A DNA stretch of 64,000 nucleotides from Saxidomus purpurata. Lineage: Eukaryota; Mollusca; Bivalvia; Venerida; Veneridae. The stretch's first letter is position 1. Each line of letters starts with the position of its first letter. The stretch lies in assembly GCA_022818135.1 (NCBI GenBank), contig JAFMSR010000009.1, forward strand, positions 22,853,232 through 22,917,231, given 5' to 3'. Made by a program: the position numbers and the translations under genes. The notes under the pieces are model-generated. The model was given only the letters and a program-made list of their open reading frames with translations, did no database searches and was not told the origin of the DNA. Positions 12,546 through 23,680 of this stretch are shown here, piece by piece.

Positions 12546-13750
12546 AGTCGCAAATATCAAAATTACAAAATAGTTATTCCTATATTATAACGTTGCCGTA
12601 GTTACCAAAATGTATTAAAATACATATCAAACATCTTAATTTCATTTGTTGTAGAACACTTTATATCTCAGGTTTAGTTTTGAATAATAAAACAAACCTC
12701 TTAACAAAGTAATTTTACGTTCTTACAAAGTTTTACAAATTAACATGTTCATACAGCGTATATGGAAAAATGTAGTTTAAAACTTGCTGTGTCTTGTATA
12801 CAAGCGTAGCTATCCAAGATGACAACTGACAAAAATGCAACACAATACCTCTTAAAATTTTCTTTATCTTCCTGAAACTCTGTCAAAGATGGACAAGCGC
12901 TGCAAACTTATACACACTTGATTTTGTTCAAATAAAAATTCCATTTTCCCTAAACAATCTTACTTTTAAACACAAAAATATCTCGGAACAACTTTCCGAC
13001 TACAGAGGGCGGACTATTAGTATTAGTAATTTGCAAAATAATCATCAAATTTTGACTGCACTGTTAGAGTGAACTGACAAATTTAGTTTAACAGGAATCA
13101 AAATAATAAAGGTATTATCAACTAGATTAAAGCCTTCCTGATCAGTCTGAAATATTAAAGTTATTTTTCAGAGGTCTCTTAATGGTTGCTAGGTAATTGT
13201 AAAACATCAGTGAAAATGTTTGATAAATCCAATTAGCCCGGTTGCCCTGGAAACGCACGGTGCTCTAAATGTTCTTAATATGAGCTTCCAAGAAAGGAGT
13301 AGGAATATTCACTAAAACAAATGTTACTACAAGAAAATCAGAAACAAAAACTAGAAATGGTCAGCATTTGAATACTATGTACGGCTTTATACTATTTGTA
13401 TAAAGGTGAAAGACATTACACACGAGACTACACATCTTCATTTTTCATTCAGAGAATTTATATACCCGTATGTGCCATTATGAGTGGTTGTGTAATCTTT
13501 TTAAAAATCATATTCCATGATAAATTCACTTGTGTTGTTAATACTAATAATTTTAGGGAGCCGAGACTGATATATAAAAAAACATGTATGAACAACATTT
13601 ACAGTCTGTGTAAATATGTAGCCAAAACAAACTACTTTTAAGAACTTTGAACTTTCCGTAAAAAATAAACTGTTAAGCACAGTTACTTATTTCTACCACA
13701 ATCATGAATGCAATCTTAATTCTTTACTCATATGCAAGACTATTCTTCGG
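12546..13750. other. AT-rich non-coding stretch
   Basis: No gene is supported. Its right end probably includes the 3' untranslated region of the minus-strand gene that stops at 13751. No canonical AATAAA was seen close downstream of that stop on the minus strand. Confidence 0.35.
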
Positions 13751-14984
13751 CTAAAGGTTGACACAGAAGATCTTGAAATTCTGGTCTGACGTGAGGTCGA
13801 ATTTGACTTCTGAAATACATTGTCGGGCCCTGCTAAGACCAGCCGGATGTGTAATATCTGGCAATACACTGTCATCTGTCTGTTGCTCGGCAACAGCTAG
13901 CATTGTCGTCTGCTCCACATCAGCTGAACTTTCTCGGAAGAACATGAGACCTGGCTGCGTGATAGAGAACCTGCGAATTTAGATAAATAAATCAAAACTC
14001 AAACGGAAAGAAAAAAAGTGTGACGAAAAACAGAGTTAATGAACAATTATTAAATAATATCTTTAAATAACCTACGGACGTTGTATGTGAAGTTAATAAT
14101 ATTTGTTTTATTTTCGATTGTGAAAACACTTACGACTCGCTCCGGGCTCATTCAACCTCATAGAGAAAGAGACATAGAAAGAGGCTGTTTGGACTGCGCA
14201 TGTCCTTTCCAAAAGCACCACCTTGAACACACAAATCGGGATCAAATACACGATCTTCTAGTCAGAAGACGAATACAATACTGCTGCTCTAAATGTGAGC
14301 GTTTTTAGATCCGATGAAAACGGATTTAAAAGCCACTTAACCACCTCATCAAAAATATATCCTTAACAAAACATTTACCTAAACTGATGGACTTTTCTAA
14401 TACCCTTCAGTGATTTAAATCTTATTTTCAAAAACTCCTTCCAGTTCCTCCAGTGGAAGTCATCAGTGTTAAATTTCTCAGAAACATTAGTCCTTGCAGA
14501 TTTGTTTACGACATCTACTAACTGAGCCATGCATTCTGTATCCATTCTGCATCAATAATATATAATCATTTTAGTTATACGTACATGTCAACATTTATGA
14601 ACTTTGACATTTATCAATCTTTGAAACTTTATGAAATTTAAGGCAACGATGTGTGTTTAAAACTAAATTTTTCACAAATAGTAGAATGCATTGACGCTGT
14701 TAACAGTAACTCTGCTGACAATATATTATTTTGTCTTTGTAATGAGTGCAGATCATGATCAGCCTGCACATCTATTACGTTTGATCAAGGAATAAGTGTA
14801 AAATCATGTGACTATGAAACGACTAAAGCATACCTTCTATAAAGTTTCTTTATATGAGCAAATCCTGCATCAACTGTGCATCTTGTGTGACCAGCTACTT
14901 GAAATTTCAGCTCTATCTCCCAGTTTAAACCAACCATCACTCGCCACATCAGATACCCCAGCAGAAATCGGTTTTTAAACTGAC
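13751..14984 (-). CDS. 3' exons of a transposon-derived GHTR-motif protein
   Basis: Three minus-strand exons join in phase. Exon a (from 14984 or 14979, to 14834) ends at donor AGAAG|GTATGC; it encodes NRFLLGYLMWRVMVGLNWE and then VAGHTRCTVDAGFAHIKK. Exon b (14546-14379) follows acceptor GATGCAG and ends at TTTAG|GTAAATG; it encodes MAQLVDVVNKSA and FHWRNWKEFLKIRFKSLKGI. Exon c (13970-13751) follows TTCGCAG; it encodes RFSITQPGLMFFRES and ends in a stop. Both junctions are phase 2 and keep the frame open. I recall a family with a GHTK-x-x-x-D-x-x-F motif followed by W-x-x-F/Y-L and HHF segments in mollusc, cnidarian and amphioxus gene sets, seemingly from DNA transposons; I cannot name the family. 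Upstream exons were not found, and a LINE insertion begins near 15345. It could be a domesticated gene or an intron-bearing transposon. Confidence 0.6.
14205..14295 (-). repeat. Possible tRNA-like SINE fragment
   Basis: Read on the minus strand, this block has an A-box-like region (TTAGAGCAGCAGT), an anticodon-arm-like hairpin (TCTTCTGACTAGAAGA) and a B-box-like GTATTTGATCCC. It lies inside an intron of the minus-strand gene. The evidence is only the tRNA-like word order. Confidence 0.35.
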
Positions 14985-15344
14985 CTTTTGTAGTAAAAAC
15001 TTTCATTAATACATGTTTAATATTAACAATGAAATAAGCACATCAATACAAGTGAACAAGTCTTTGTGTATATGGATATTAGTTACATACATGTATATAA
15101 TACATGAGGATAGACTAGAAAGCTTACACCTTTCTTTTAAACTGTCTGTTTACAACATGCAATAAAGCGAAAGTAGGACAAAACGACCACCCAGGTCAAT
15201 CTAAGGAAATACAAAAACATTCACTCGTTTTTCTGCAGCAGTATTTCAAACAGGGAAATACTCCACGGCTATTGTAAAGTTTTAGAAGCCAGTTTCAAAC
15301 TGTATTTCCCTGTTACAATTCCAGAAAATTCAATTTGGTCTTAG

Positions 15345-15715
15345 TAATGGACCTTTAAGTACTCGTTACTAATATTATCGAATTTTGAAACGGCTTTACC
15401 ATTACTAGTTTGACGAATAACTTTATTTATTTCTGCCTCCGTAATGGACGTTGTTGAGACTAGAATCATTATTTATTACAATATCAAGATTATCATTAAA
15501 GGGTAGGTTTTCATCGTTGTCATGTTTTTTGAATTGACGTCTTTAAAATTATCATATAAATCTAACACGCTCGGGGATTTTTCGGACTTCTTATGCGAAA
15601 TACTGTTAAGAAACCTCCAATTATCCTTTGGTTTATTCGAGAGCATTGCACGCAATTTTCGTTCATTCTTAAATCGATGTTTATTTATATAAAGAAAATA
15701 ATTTACTACACGAAA
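15345..15715 (-). pseudogene. LINE pre-reverse-transcriptase segment, inverted
   Basis: Minus-strand frames encode FLYINKHRFKNERKLRAML, KPKDNWRFLNSIS, SVLDLYDNFKDVN and then, after a frame change, ITEAEINKVI and NGKAVSKFDNISNEYL. This is the LINE linker and the start of the reverse-transcriptase domain (an NKAPG-D-N-I-type motif). It lies head-to-head with the plus-strand RT piece that starts at about 15715. Together they look like one insertion with a 5' inversion. Confidence 0.75.
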
Positions 15716-16922
15716 ATCAAGCTGGATTTCGTGCAAAATCCGACCACATATTTACGCTACATGTTCGTATCGAAAAATTACGTTCTGAAAAGAAGAAACT
15801 TATGTGCTCCTTTATTGATTTTCTTCCGCTTTTGACCCCTTATAGCGTGTAGGTCTTTGGAAAAAAATATATGAAATTGGTGTTACGGGCAAGGTTAACA
15901 ATGTTATTAGAAGTATGTACTCAGACATAAAATCATGTGTTTTAGTTAACGGACAAACATCAGCTTTTTTCCCCAGTTTTTCTGGGGTTCGTCAGGGAGA
16001 AAATTTATCGCCCATTCTCTTTTCTATCTACCTGAACGACCTAGAGTCTTTTCTAGACAAGTCAAATAACGGTATCCTACTAGATATCCATGTCAATGGT
16101 GCAATCTTTTACTTATTACTACTCGTACTGCTCTACGCAGACGATACAGTTATCGTTAGTGATAATGAGGTCACCTTCCAATTAAGTCTTGATAATTTTT
16201 ACTTATATTGCCAAAAGTGGAAACTAAATATAAATGATTCCAAAACTAAAATCATTAGTTTTCGGTAGCAATAAACCCAGTCAATACTCAAATATTTAGG
16301 TGTAATGTTTTTTGCTTCAGGAAATTTTCTCACATGTAAAAAATACGAGGTCAGACAAGCTACTAAAGCTATGCATTTGTTGTACATGAGAATAAATAAT
16401 CTCGACCTGCTAATCGACCTCCAGTTAAAACTCTTTGACCATACTGTTTTACCCTTTCTTACATGCGAGTGCGAAACATGGGGATACGAAAATTTAGAAA
16501 TCATTGAAAAACTGCATGTAGATTTCCTTCGCAAAGTAACAAAAACGCGGAAAAGTACACCCAGATATATGTTGTACGCGGAGTTAGGCCGTTATCCCAT
16601 CGATATTATCGTTAAAACTCGAATGGTAAAATTTTGGAATAAGTTAATTCTATCCCATGAATCTAAAATTGCCCATATATGTAATAAGTATATGCTACAA
16701 TCAAGTCATAATTTCAAATAGATTTCCTTCGTTAAGAAAATTCTGAAAATTCTGGACTCCACTGGTAACTCATACATATGGTTAAACCAACGGAATATAC
16801 AAGGTTATCATATACACAAGCTCGTTAAAGATGTACTAATTAATCAGTGTAACAAAGAATGGTCATCAAGTTTACAAGCTTCAAATAAAGGTCAAATGTA
16901 CAATTCTTTTAAAAATTCTATT
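15715..16922 (+). pseudogene. LINE reverse transcriptase, degenerate
   Basis: Several frames carry successive RT parts: NQAGFRAKSDHIFTLHVRIE and CSFIDF (motif A region, then a frame break); LVNGQTSAFFPSFSGVRQG with SPILFSIYLNDL (15915-16268); LLYADDTVIVSD (catalytic YADD); and LFDHTVLPFLTCECETWGYE with LYAELGRYPIDI (16305-16721). The C-terminal piece (FVKKILKILDSTGNSYIW, GQMYNSFKNS) ends near 16922. Stops and frameshifts make it non-functional. The homologous region of the LINE at 57.4-60.8 kb shows the same domain order with different residues, so it belongs to another family. Confidence 0.85.
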
Positions 16923-16928
16923 CACACC

Positions 16929-17007
16929 CCGGGTATACCCCCACATTCCGGGCTACCTACACGCCGGAACGATACCTAAAACGTCGGTTCAGTGTACATG
17001 TCTAATG
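16929..17007 (-). repeat. Dispersed repeat, copy 1
   Basis: The reverse complement contains GACATGTACACTGAACC, CGTTTTAGGTATCGTTCC and GGCGTGTAGGTA. The same series occurs on the plus strand at 23133-23200. It interrupts or terminates the preceding LINE copy. Confidence 0.65.
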
Positions 17008-17371
17008 TTTGTGGTCATGCCAATAAAAAGCTTTTTATTCAACATTTATTGAAGATTTGATTATGTTTTATAAAGGAAAAAGTAAATACACACTTTTACC
17101 TACATATCTGTAAGATGTCCGTCTCCAGTTTCAAATGGAAAGCAAATATTCAGTTAGTAAGCAATTACTCTTGTTTCATTGAAAATGAAAAAAATGTTGA
17201 AAGAAGATCAATTTTTCGGAGACATGTGTGTGGAATTTTGCTACCGCTGACGATTAGCGTAGATACCATCCTCGCAGGTTTTGTGGATCAAAGGGATACC
17301 GCAATCGCCATATAAGTTAACCATAGAAATGGATTGTTTGGAAAATGAGAGACCACATATGATATATACGG

Positions 17372-17523
17372 AATATTATAACAGTCGGTTGATCTGCGGC
17401 GTCGTATCTTTTGAGTTGGCTGTGTAGTTCCGGATCACACGAGAGGCGGAGCCTCGAGTGTGATCCTGATCTATGCAGCCAACGAGAAAGATACACACGC
17501 AGATCAACCGACTGTTATAATAT
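17372..17523. repeat. Long palindrome with GC-rich centre
   Basis: The arms are TATTATAACAGTCGGTTGAT and its complement ATCAACCGACTGTTATAATA. Pairing continues inward (GATACAC/GTATCTT region, GGCTG/CAGCC, GGATCACAC/GTGTGATCC) to the centre GAGGCGGAGCCTCG. About 150 bp overall. Probably a foldback MITE. Confidence 0.8.
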
Positions 17524-18599
17524 ACCTTTTATTATATACATTTTACCGAATATAATATGTTAAATGTTATATAAACGTTAATTTGTGTCATTTATGGCAA
17601 AATCAACATAACGCGCTAAAAGACGTTGTATTCATTTGTCTTCAAATGTGACATTAAAAAAAATGTGACGACAGTGAAACTACACTTATTTTACTGCATC
17701 AATGTGGATCTATGTTTCAACTTTCAGCATAGGAATATGATATGAATAATGCATTTGTGTACAACTTACATGGTGGACAGATATGATACGGTTAAATCCA
17801 TCTGATACGGAAAATTTGATACGGGATGTTGTATTTTACTGCACAAATACTAAAGAAAATTCAGATAAACATTAGTAGGTATATAATAAAATGGCATAAT
17901 GAGTGTGTACGGTTGAATCTGAAAATAAATACCAGACGTTTGAAAATACTTTTTATTTGGACTGAACACCGTATTTTACCAATACTTGACACCCTATTCA
18001 TTGCATTTAGAAAGTATGTACACCTTTACATTTCTAGAGAGGTCTTATGTACCAATATTAATTTAAACAAACGAAATGGTGATGCAAATGATTGTCGTTA
18101 AATGTTAACCAGCTCTGTGTCACGGGTCGATTTTGGGCCGCTTCTTGTATACTACGTTGAGTGCCACGGGCCGCTTCTGGGCCGCTTTTAAACCGATATC
18201 TCGAAGCTTCCGCAGTTGTCTCTTTTAGTAAGATAAATGTTACATATCCATAGTAACCGATATAATATAAAACTTGTTTTTTATTATGACGTCATTTCCG
18301 CTCATTCAGCTTACTTCACGTCGCCCACGACGTTGCAACGTTTCGCGTATTTTACCAATTAACGTCGCACTGCTTGCCTAAAATTAGTCATACTGTAAAG
18401 AATGTGTCACTGCTTTTTGCGTTGTCATTAAACATAATATTATATGGGTAAATATTAAATTTAATTAAATATATAATACACGAGTATCCTACGATAATAA
18501 ATAGTTATAAATTTAATAATAAAACGATAACATTTATTAAAGCAAGTCAAATTTTATAATTATTTGATATGAAATTAATTGATATTCCTCGCGCCAACA
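17524..18599. other. Spacer upstream of the piggyBac-derived gene
   Basis: AT-rich with no supported gene. A short GC-rich duplication (CACGGG-TCGATTTTGGGCCGCTTCT and CACGGGCCGCTTCTGGGCCGCT) lies at 18121-18190. A TGACGTCA palindrome lies at 18287-18294. No piggyBac terminal repeat was recognised. Confidence 0.4.
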
Positions 18600-18607
18600 T
18601 GACGTCA
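18600..18607. promoter_or_regulatory. CRE-type palindrome TGACGTCA
   Basis: A complete cAMP-response-element palindrome 50 bp upstream of the proposed start codon at 18658. Its use is conjectural, because the same octamer is common across this window. Confidence 0.3.
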
Positions 18608-18657
18608 GTTAAAGACGCCATCGAATACGTGATCTGCACGAGTAAACGTTGTTCAAG

Positions 18658-20002
18658 ATGACCACACCTTGGGTAAGGATGTTTCCACCAGAAGAGCGGG
18701 AAAATTTGGTTTTCCGTGCCGGTTCTGGACCAAAGAACATGACTGGTCGTGAAAGACGTCCAACTGACTTCTTCTTGTTGATGTTCCCGATGATTTTGTT
18801 TAGAGAAGTTGTGAGACAGACAAACAAGTACGATTTCTTAGACATTATTATAATAATGTTGCAAAGGTCTACAGTACAGGAATGTAATGTATTATTGATT
18901 AGGTTTTTGTCCATTATAATGATATTTGATTTAGATCTTCAATTTATACTCATCTAGATCTATTTATTTGTGTTCCTATTTTAATTACATTTAGTTCTAT
19001 TTATTTCGTCATTAAAATTATATCTAACAATAAGACAGTAGATATACACATACAAGTCATAGATTAGTAACAAGGTAATAGAGAAGTAGTAGTCTATAAC
19101 TGATTAGAAAATAAATGAAATAATAAACAATGAATAAAATAGTGAGTGATTTGATTAAACATTTACTGCTAAATTAATGAATACATGCACAAGAGCTCAT
19201 CCACGGATTATGATCTATGCCCGCCTACATGCAGAACTGTGAAACTGGGAGTATTAATGATAGTATAAGTGATGATGACAGTGATGCTTATAGTGTTGCA
19301 TGTCTTTTTTCAATAGTAATTGTAATGATTATAATGTTATACGTTCTATCTTTGTTTAGGTACGCTCGTCATGTGATTCGGCATACAGCGACAAGGCGGC
19401 ATTCAAGGCATAAGAAATGGGTACCAGTTACTGTGCAACAGTTAAAATCATTCATTGGCATCGTGCTTAACATGGGGTTAATAAGGAAACCAAGTATAGA
19501 GAGCTACTGGAGCAAACGACCCAGTCAGGCAACACCTTGGTTTAGCACACTGATGTCCAGTAATCGTTTCCAAATTGTATTGAGATTTTTGCATGTGACC
19601 GACTTAGACAGAGTTCACCCCGAAACAGTGCCTTTTATCGGTGAGCATAAGTTTGAATGTCAAATACTAGCGAAATTTTAAGTATTGTCACTCCTACAAA
19701 TCTTTACTTTGATATGCATGTTGAATTGTATTGGCTGTAATTGTACGTACTTTGTACTTATAGAAAAAATAATAACTAACTTTTTTCAATCATCAGGCCG
19801 GATTCACGATTCAAAGCATTCCTGGAATTTGCAAATCAGATGTTTATTCTGCACTTTACACCGAGACAAAATGTGAGTGTCGATGAGACGTTGGTTGCCA
19901 CACGCGGCCGCACTGCGATGTTGCAGTATATACCATCAAAGACCGCAAAGTTCGGGGTGAAATTCTGGGTCCTGGCAGAAAGTGCGACTGGTAATATTTT
20001 CG

Positions 20003-20033
<31 letters not shown>

Positions 20034-22458
20034 AATAATAATATTACATTAGCTGATTAACTAAATATTAAAGATTTATTTATCTACCTTGATATTTCAT
20101 GACAAGATTTTTCGAGGTAAATGAACAAAGTGCAAGTATTTTTTTCATTTTAAAAACCAATTACATGTACCATGTACATTACATTTTTGTACAGGTTACA
20201 TTTTACGGATGAATTCGTACCTTGGTAGAACATTCGGGCCAGCCATTGCAGGCTTGCAGGGGACTGCCGTCGTTAAAACATTACTACAACAATGTCAGCT
20301 GTTAGGGAAACATTATCACGTCACTGTCGACAGTTTCTTCTGTAGCATGGATTTAGCGAGAAGGCTGGTTCCACTTCGAACTTATGCAACTGGTGCGTGT
20401 TGTAAAACACATTTCATTCAATCTGAAGTAAAATCATCCTAATTCTTTTCACGTCTTTTTGCCATCGTTTTTATCCTATTTACTACAACTTACCTAACAA
20501 TAGAATTTAGAAGCGATGCAGCAGAGAATACTGTTATACCAAATGAATTAAGAACCACACTTGAATGCAGGTACCATGCGGAGCAACAGGCCTATGCCAC
20601 GCATTATTACAGCGGCAAACACAGCACCTGGTGAGTCTGTCTACGCTCGACAAGGTCAGATCCTCCTGTTGGCCCACAAGAGTCTTGGTCGCAATAAGCC
20701 CGTCCGGTGTTTGTCAACAGCCATTACGTCTCGATCTGAGAGGGGTAAGCCTGCCGTGCTGCAGCACTATAATATGACGATGGGCGAGGTTGATTACGGA
20801 GACATGCTCATGAGTTTTTATAATGCTGGAAGGAAAATAGTGAAAGTATGTCGACCGATATAGGTTTAACAACATGTTTAAAATATATGTGTCACGTTAC
20901 GGACTTGTAAACAACTGGGAAAATATGTTACGGACTTGTAAACAACTGGGAAAATATGTAGGAGACCGCATATCTCAGTCTGTAGACTATTCGCCCTTCA
21001 GCAAAGTAGCACCGGTTTAAGTCCCGGTCAGGCTGTGCACAGCTTGTGCTCATCCGTGACATTTGGCACCCAACGTGCGGGTACGATACATGCACTATTA
21101 GAATGCCACCATCATGGACTGAAATTCTGAATTTCATTGGCGAATGTTAACTTTCGCAGAAGTGTACAAACGTGTCCGCATTTTGGAGAGAAAATATATA
21201 AGCCACCATATACATGAAGTTCAGTCGGTAGAGCATTCGCCCAGTAGGCGAAGGGTCCTGTCAGACTGCACATGTTCCTCACCGTCTGACATAAACAAGA
21301 TCAAAATATTTTGTAGTTCATATTCATAAATTTTCTTGTATAGCATAAAAGTAGTATATTCATTTACTAGACAATGAATTGCGTATTGATACAGGTTTGG
21401 AAGAAAATGGTGCTCAACATTATTTTTAGGATGGCGTTAAATGCGTATGTAATATACGAACAAATCGTGGACCGTCCAGTCAGCAGAGAGCGGTTTTTAC
21501 AGCTTCTTGTGGAAGAACTCGCTGAAGAAGAAATGCAAGGGAGAAGGCATGGGCAACCGAATAGGGCCCGGCGGAGAATGGATCATGCACGGACACGTCT
21601 TGTAGCCTTGCAAGGTAACACATCTGTTTAGTAGTACATGTTTAGTTTTAGTTTTTCTTTAGTTTTTTTATTTTGTAAATTTATTTCTTTCCTTTCTTTA
21701 TTCCATCGTTTGATAGTTTATACTAATTTATTTTAACCCGATTGTTAAGAAAGCATTAAGCTTATTGAGTAACTCTCGAGTCCGCTTCCTGGAAAAACCA
21801 GTACTGGTGTCATATGAGGAGGTACTGTCGTGACCTTGGTGTGGCTCGAACCCGCAAACTCCGTGATGAGCGGCAGACACCTAAACCTATGTCCCCTTAT
21901 TTCAAAGAATGATGGTAGGGCATAAAACTTTATCCATGTAAGTGCGTTTGTCAATGTGTACTGTCTAACCTCAGTATTGTAGGCGCCGGGAAGCAGGATG
22001 GAGCGTCAAAGTAGTAGTCGGTTCGAATCCCGCCAGTTGAATTTGATATCGTCTTCAACAATCATTTCAGTTTCGACTCGAGTAATAAATCAAGCATTGA
22101 CAGTAGTTTATTTCATTTGCAAGATATTGAGTCAACAAACAATGCAAACCCTTTCTGTTTCAACTAGAGTACTAAATCGATCATTGACAGTACTTTATTT
22201 CAGATGGAAGATATTAGTCAACAAACAAAGCAAAACCAACTTAAACAGAATCCTAAACTTTGATAAAATTTCCGGATTTGTTTGTGTGTAAAGTCATTCT
22301 CTTGTAAAATCATTGTCCCACATTGTTACATCCATTATTTTATTTTAAGTCCAAACCAACAGCGGGATTGCTGTCGCCGCTCTAGACTCGTCTGTTCCAA
22401 GTGTGGACGCGGAGTGCATCGCCGTTGTTTTCAGCAACATGCCTGCCCAGAAGAGTAG
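18658..22458 (+). CDS. PiggyBac transposase-derived gene, spliced, DDD triad intact
   Basis: The exons are: 18658-18827 (PWVRMFPPEE, PTDFFLLMFP, REVVRQTN), 19360-19650 (KWVPVTVQQLKSFIG, MGLIRKPSIESYWS), 19797-19990 (VSVDET, first Asp; GRTAMLQYIPSKTAKFGVK), 20195-20392 (HVTVDSFFCS, second Asp), 20571-20845 (MRSNRPMP, YNMTMGEVDYGDM with third Asp and the following Asp), 21395-21614 (MALNAYVIYEQ) and about 22350-22458 (CSKCGRGVHRRCFQQHAC, a Cys/His zinc motif). Introns 1-5 have GT-AG ends and matching phases (2, 2, 1, 1, 0), which recreate conserved words such as TN-K-YAR, ATG-YIL and ATG-TMRSN across the joins. The intron 2 donor (AA|GTTTGA) is weak. The last junction is one base out of phase with the zinc-motif frame. 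The product is about 480 residues, short at the N-terminus for the family. The start was chosen because ATG 18658 has A at -3 and lies just before the first conserved segment. Domestication is inferred; an intron-bearing transposon is the alternative. Confidence 0.75.
20003..20045. repeat. (TTA/TAA)n microsatellite
   Basis: Runs of TTATTA followed by AATAATAATA form a hairpin-prone microsatellite inside intron 3 of the piggyBac-derived gene. Confidence 0.9.
20896..20959. repeat. 32-bp tandem duplication
   Basis: Two identical consecutive copies containing TTACGGACTTGTAAACAACT lie in intron 5 of the piggyBac-derived gene. Confidence 0.85.
20962..21090 (+). mobile_element. tRNA-derived SINE fragment
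   Basis: It has an A-box-like ATCTCAGTCTGTAGACTATT, a B-box-like CACCGGTTTAAGTCCCGG and then body sequence. A second partial head (TTCAGTCGGTAGAGCATTCG) occurs at 21221-21240. Both sit in intron 5 of the piggyBac-derived gene. Confidence 0.55.
21725..21905 (-). mobile_element. tRNA-derived SINE (family B)
   Basis: The reverse complement contains a B-box (GCGGGTTCGAGCCACACC), AAGGTCACGACAGTACCTCC, ACACCAGTACTGG and the tail AAAATAAATTAGTATA. It corresponds in order to the plus-strand copy at 52722-52890. It lies in the last intron of the piggyBac-derived gene. Confidence 0.75.
22066..22233 (+). repeat. Two imperfect tandem units of about 84 bp
   Basis: Both units share GTTTC(G/A)ACT(C/A)GAGTA, TAAATC(A/G)A, CATTGACAGTA and TCAACAAACAA. 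They lie in the last intron of the piggyBac-derived gene. Confidence 0.7.
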
Positions 22459-23132
22459 TGACGTGTACATGTATTACCATAGTGATTTTTTCTTTACAGA
22501 CTGACATTGTGTTTTATAAATTGAAACAGTTCACTGTAATAACGTTTTATACAGATTTGTAAGAGAGTAAAAATAAGCGTTTTATACTGTTTACCGTTTT
22601 TCCGTTGTTTTTAGCCCTTAAAGCTATTATTCTTTATTGAAAATATATTATTATCCCGATAAATGTATAAAATACGAAGAAATCCTAGCGATATCTAAAA
22701 TAAATAATTGAATAATCTAAGTATTAATAATATATCAACCTTGAAGATTTTGACAAACCATATTCACTATTTGGAGTACTGATACGCAGTAATTAGCCAC
22801 GAAGGCCGAAGGCGTAAAACGCAACATTTGGCAACAAAAAACACAAAAAGGGTAAGTGAAACGTACATTCATCCGTCCGTTATGTATAGTTCTATCAGGG
22901 AAATTGGCAACTTTAAATGTTTCAATCCTTTCCATTGGATAATAAAGCTTTTAGTGTAAAAATGTATCATTTTCAACATATTTATTAATATTTTACCCAA
23001 AATCTCTAATTTTAATGACAGATATTTTAACAATAAAACGCAAAATCATTTACCACAAAAATCCTGACTTAAACTCTCCGCAAAATGCAAAAATAGGTGT
23101 GTATTTTGATTTTGTTAGTACCTACAACAAGC
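22459..23132. other. 3' flank of the piggyBac-derived gene
   Basis: AT-rich. An AATAAA lies in CTAAAATAAATAATTG near 22700 and could serve as the polyadenylation signal. No other gene is supported. Confidence 0.4.
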
Positions 23133-23200
23133 ATTCGACATGTACATAGAACAGGCGTTTTAGGTATCCTTCCGGCGTGTAGGTAACCGAATACCCGGGA
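23133..23200 (+). repeat. Dispersed repeat, copy 2
   Basis: It contains GACATGTACATAGAACAGG, CGTTTTAGGTATCCTTCC and GGCGTGTAGGTA, matching the reverse complement of 16929-17007. Confidence 0.65.
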
Positions 23201-23680
23201 TGATTCAGCTGGAGAACTGTCTTACTGCATTACCAAGTTTACTAAGATTGTCATTATTACGTTTTCGTACAGGTAATCACAGATTCCCAGTGGAAACAGG
23301 ACGTTGGTCTTAGTCATTTGTTCCGTATGGCAACCGTAAATGCCGCCTGTGTTCTTTAAGCACGCTCGCCGATTAATTTCATTACCTCATTGAATGCCCT
23401 TATTTCAGTGAAAAAAGGTCAAACTCATCCCAAAAAGATTTTGTTCAAGGCCAAATATCATCAAATTTAAAGCTTTGTTATCAACTACAAAATCACACAC
23501 CCTTCAGAATCTTAGCGTCTTTGTCAAAATGTTAATTGAACATTTTAGAAGATAGACAATTATACTAGCTGTCTACTCACATTTTTGCGCAATCCAGCCT
23601 TTTTCCATGTACTGTTTTTAAATTTTAATCCATACACTTTCACAACACGTGACTTTTGTCTCTTGGCAAAATAAAGGAGT
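23201..23680. other. Non-coding stretch
   Basis: Nothing is supported in this interval. Confidence 0.3.

Noticed and set aside
19797..19878. Reading frame giving GRIHDSKHSWN at the start of piggyBac exon 4
   Set aside because: It follows from using donor GTGAGC at 19641 and hits a stop. The donor at 19651 keeps the conserved VSVDET frame.
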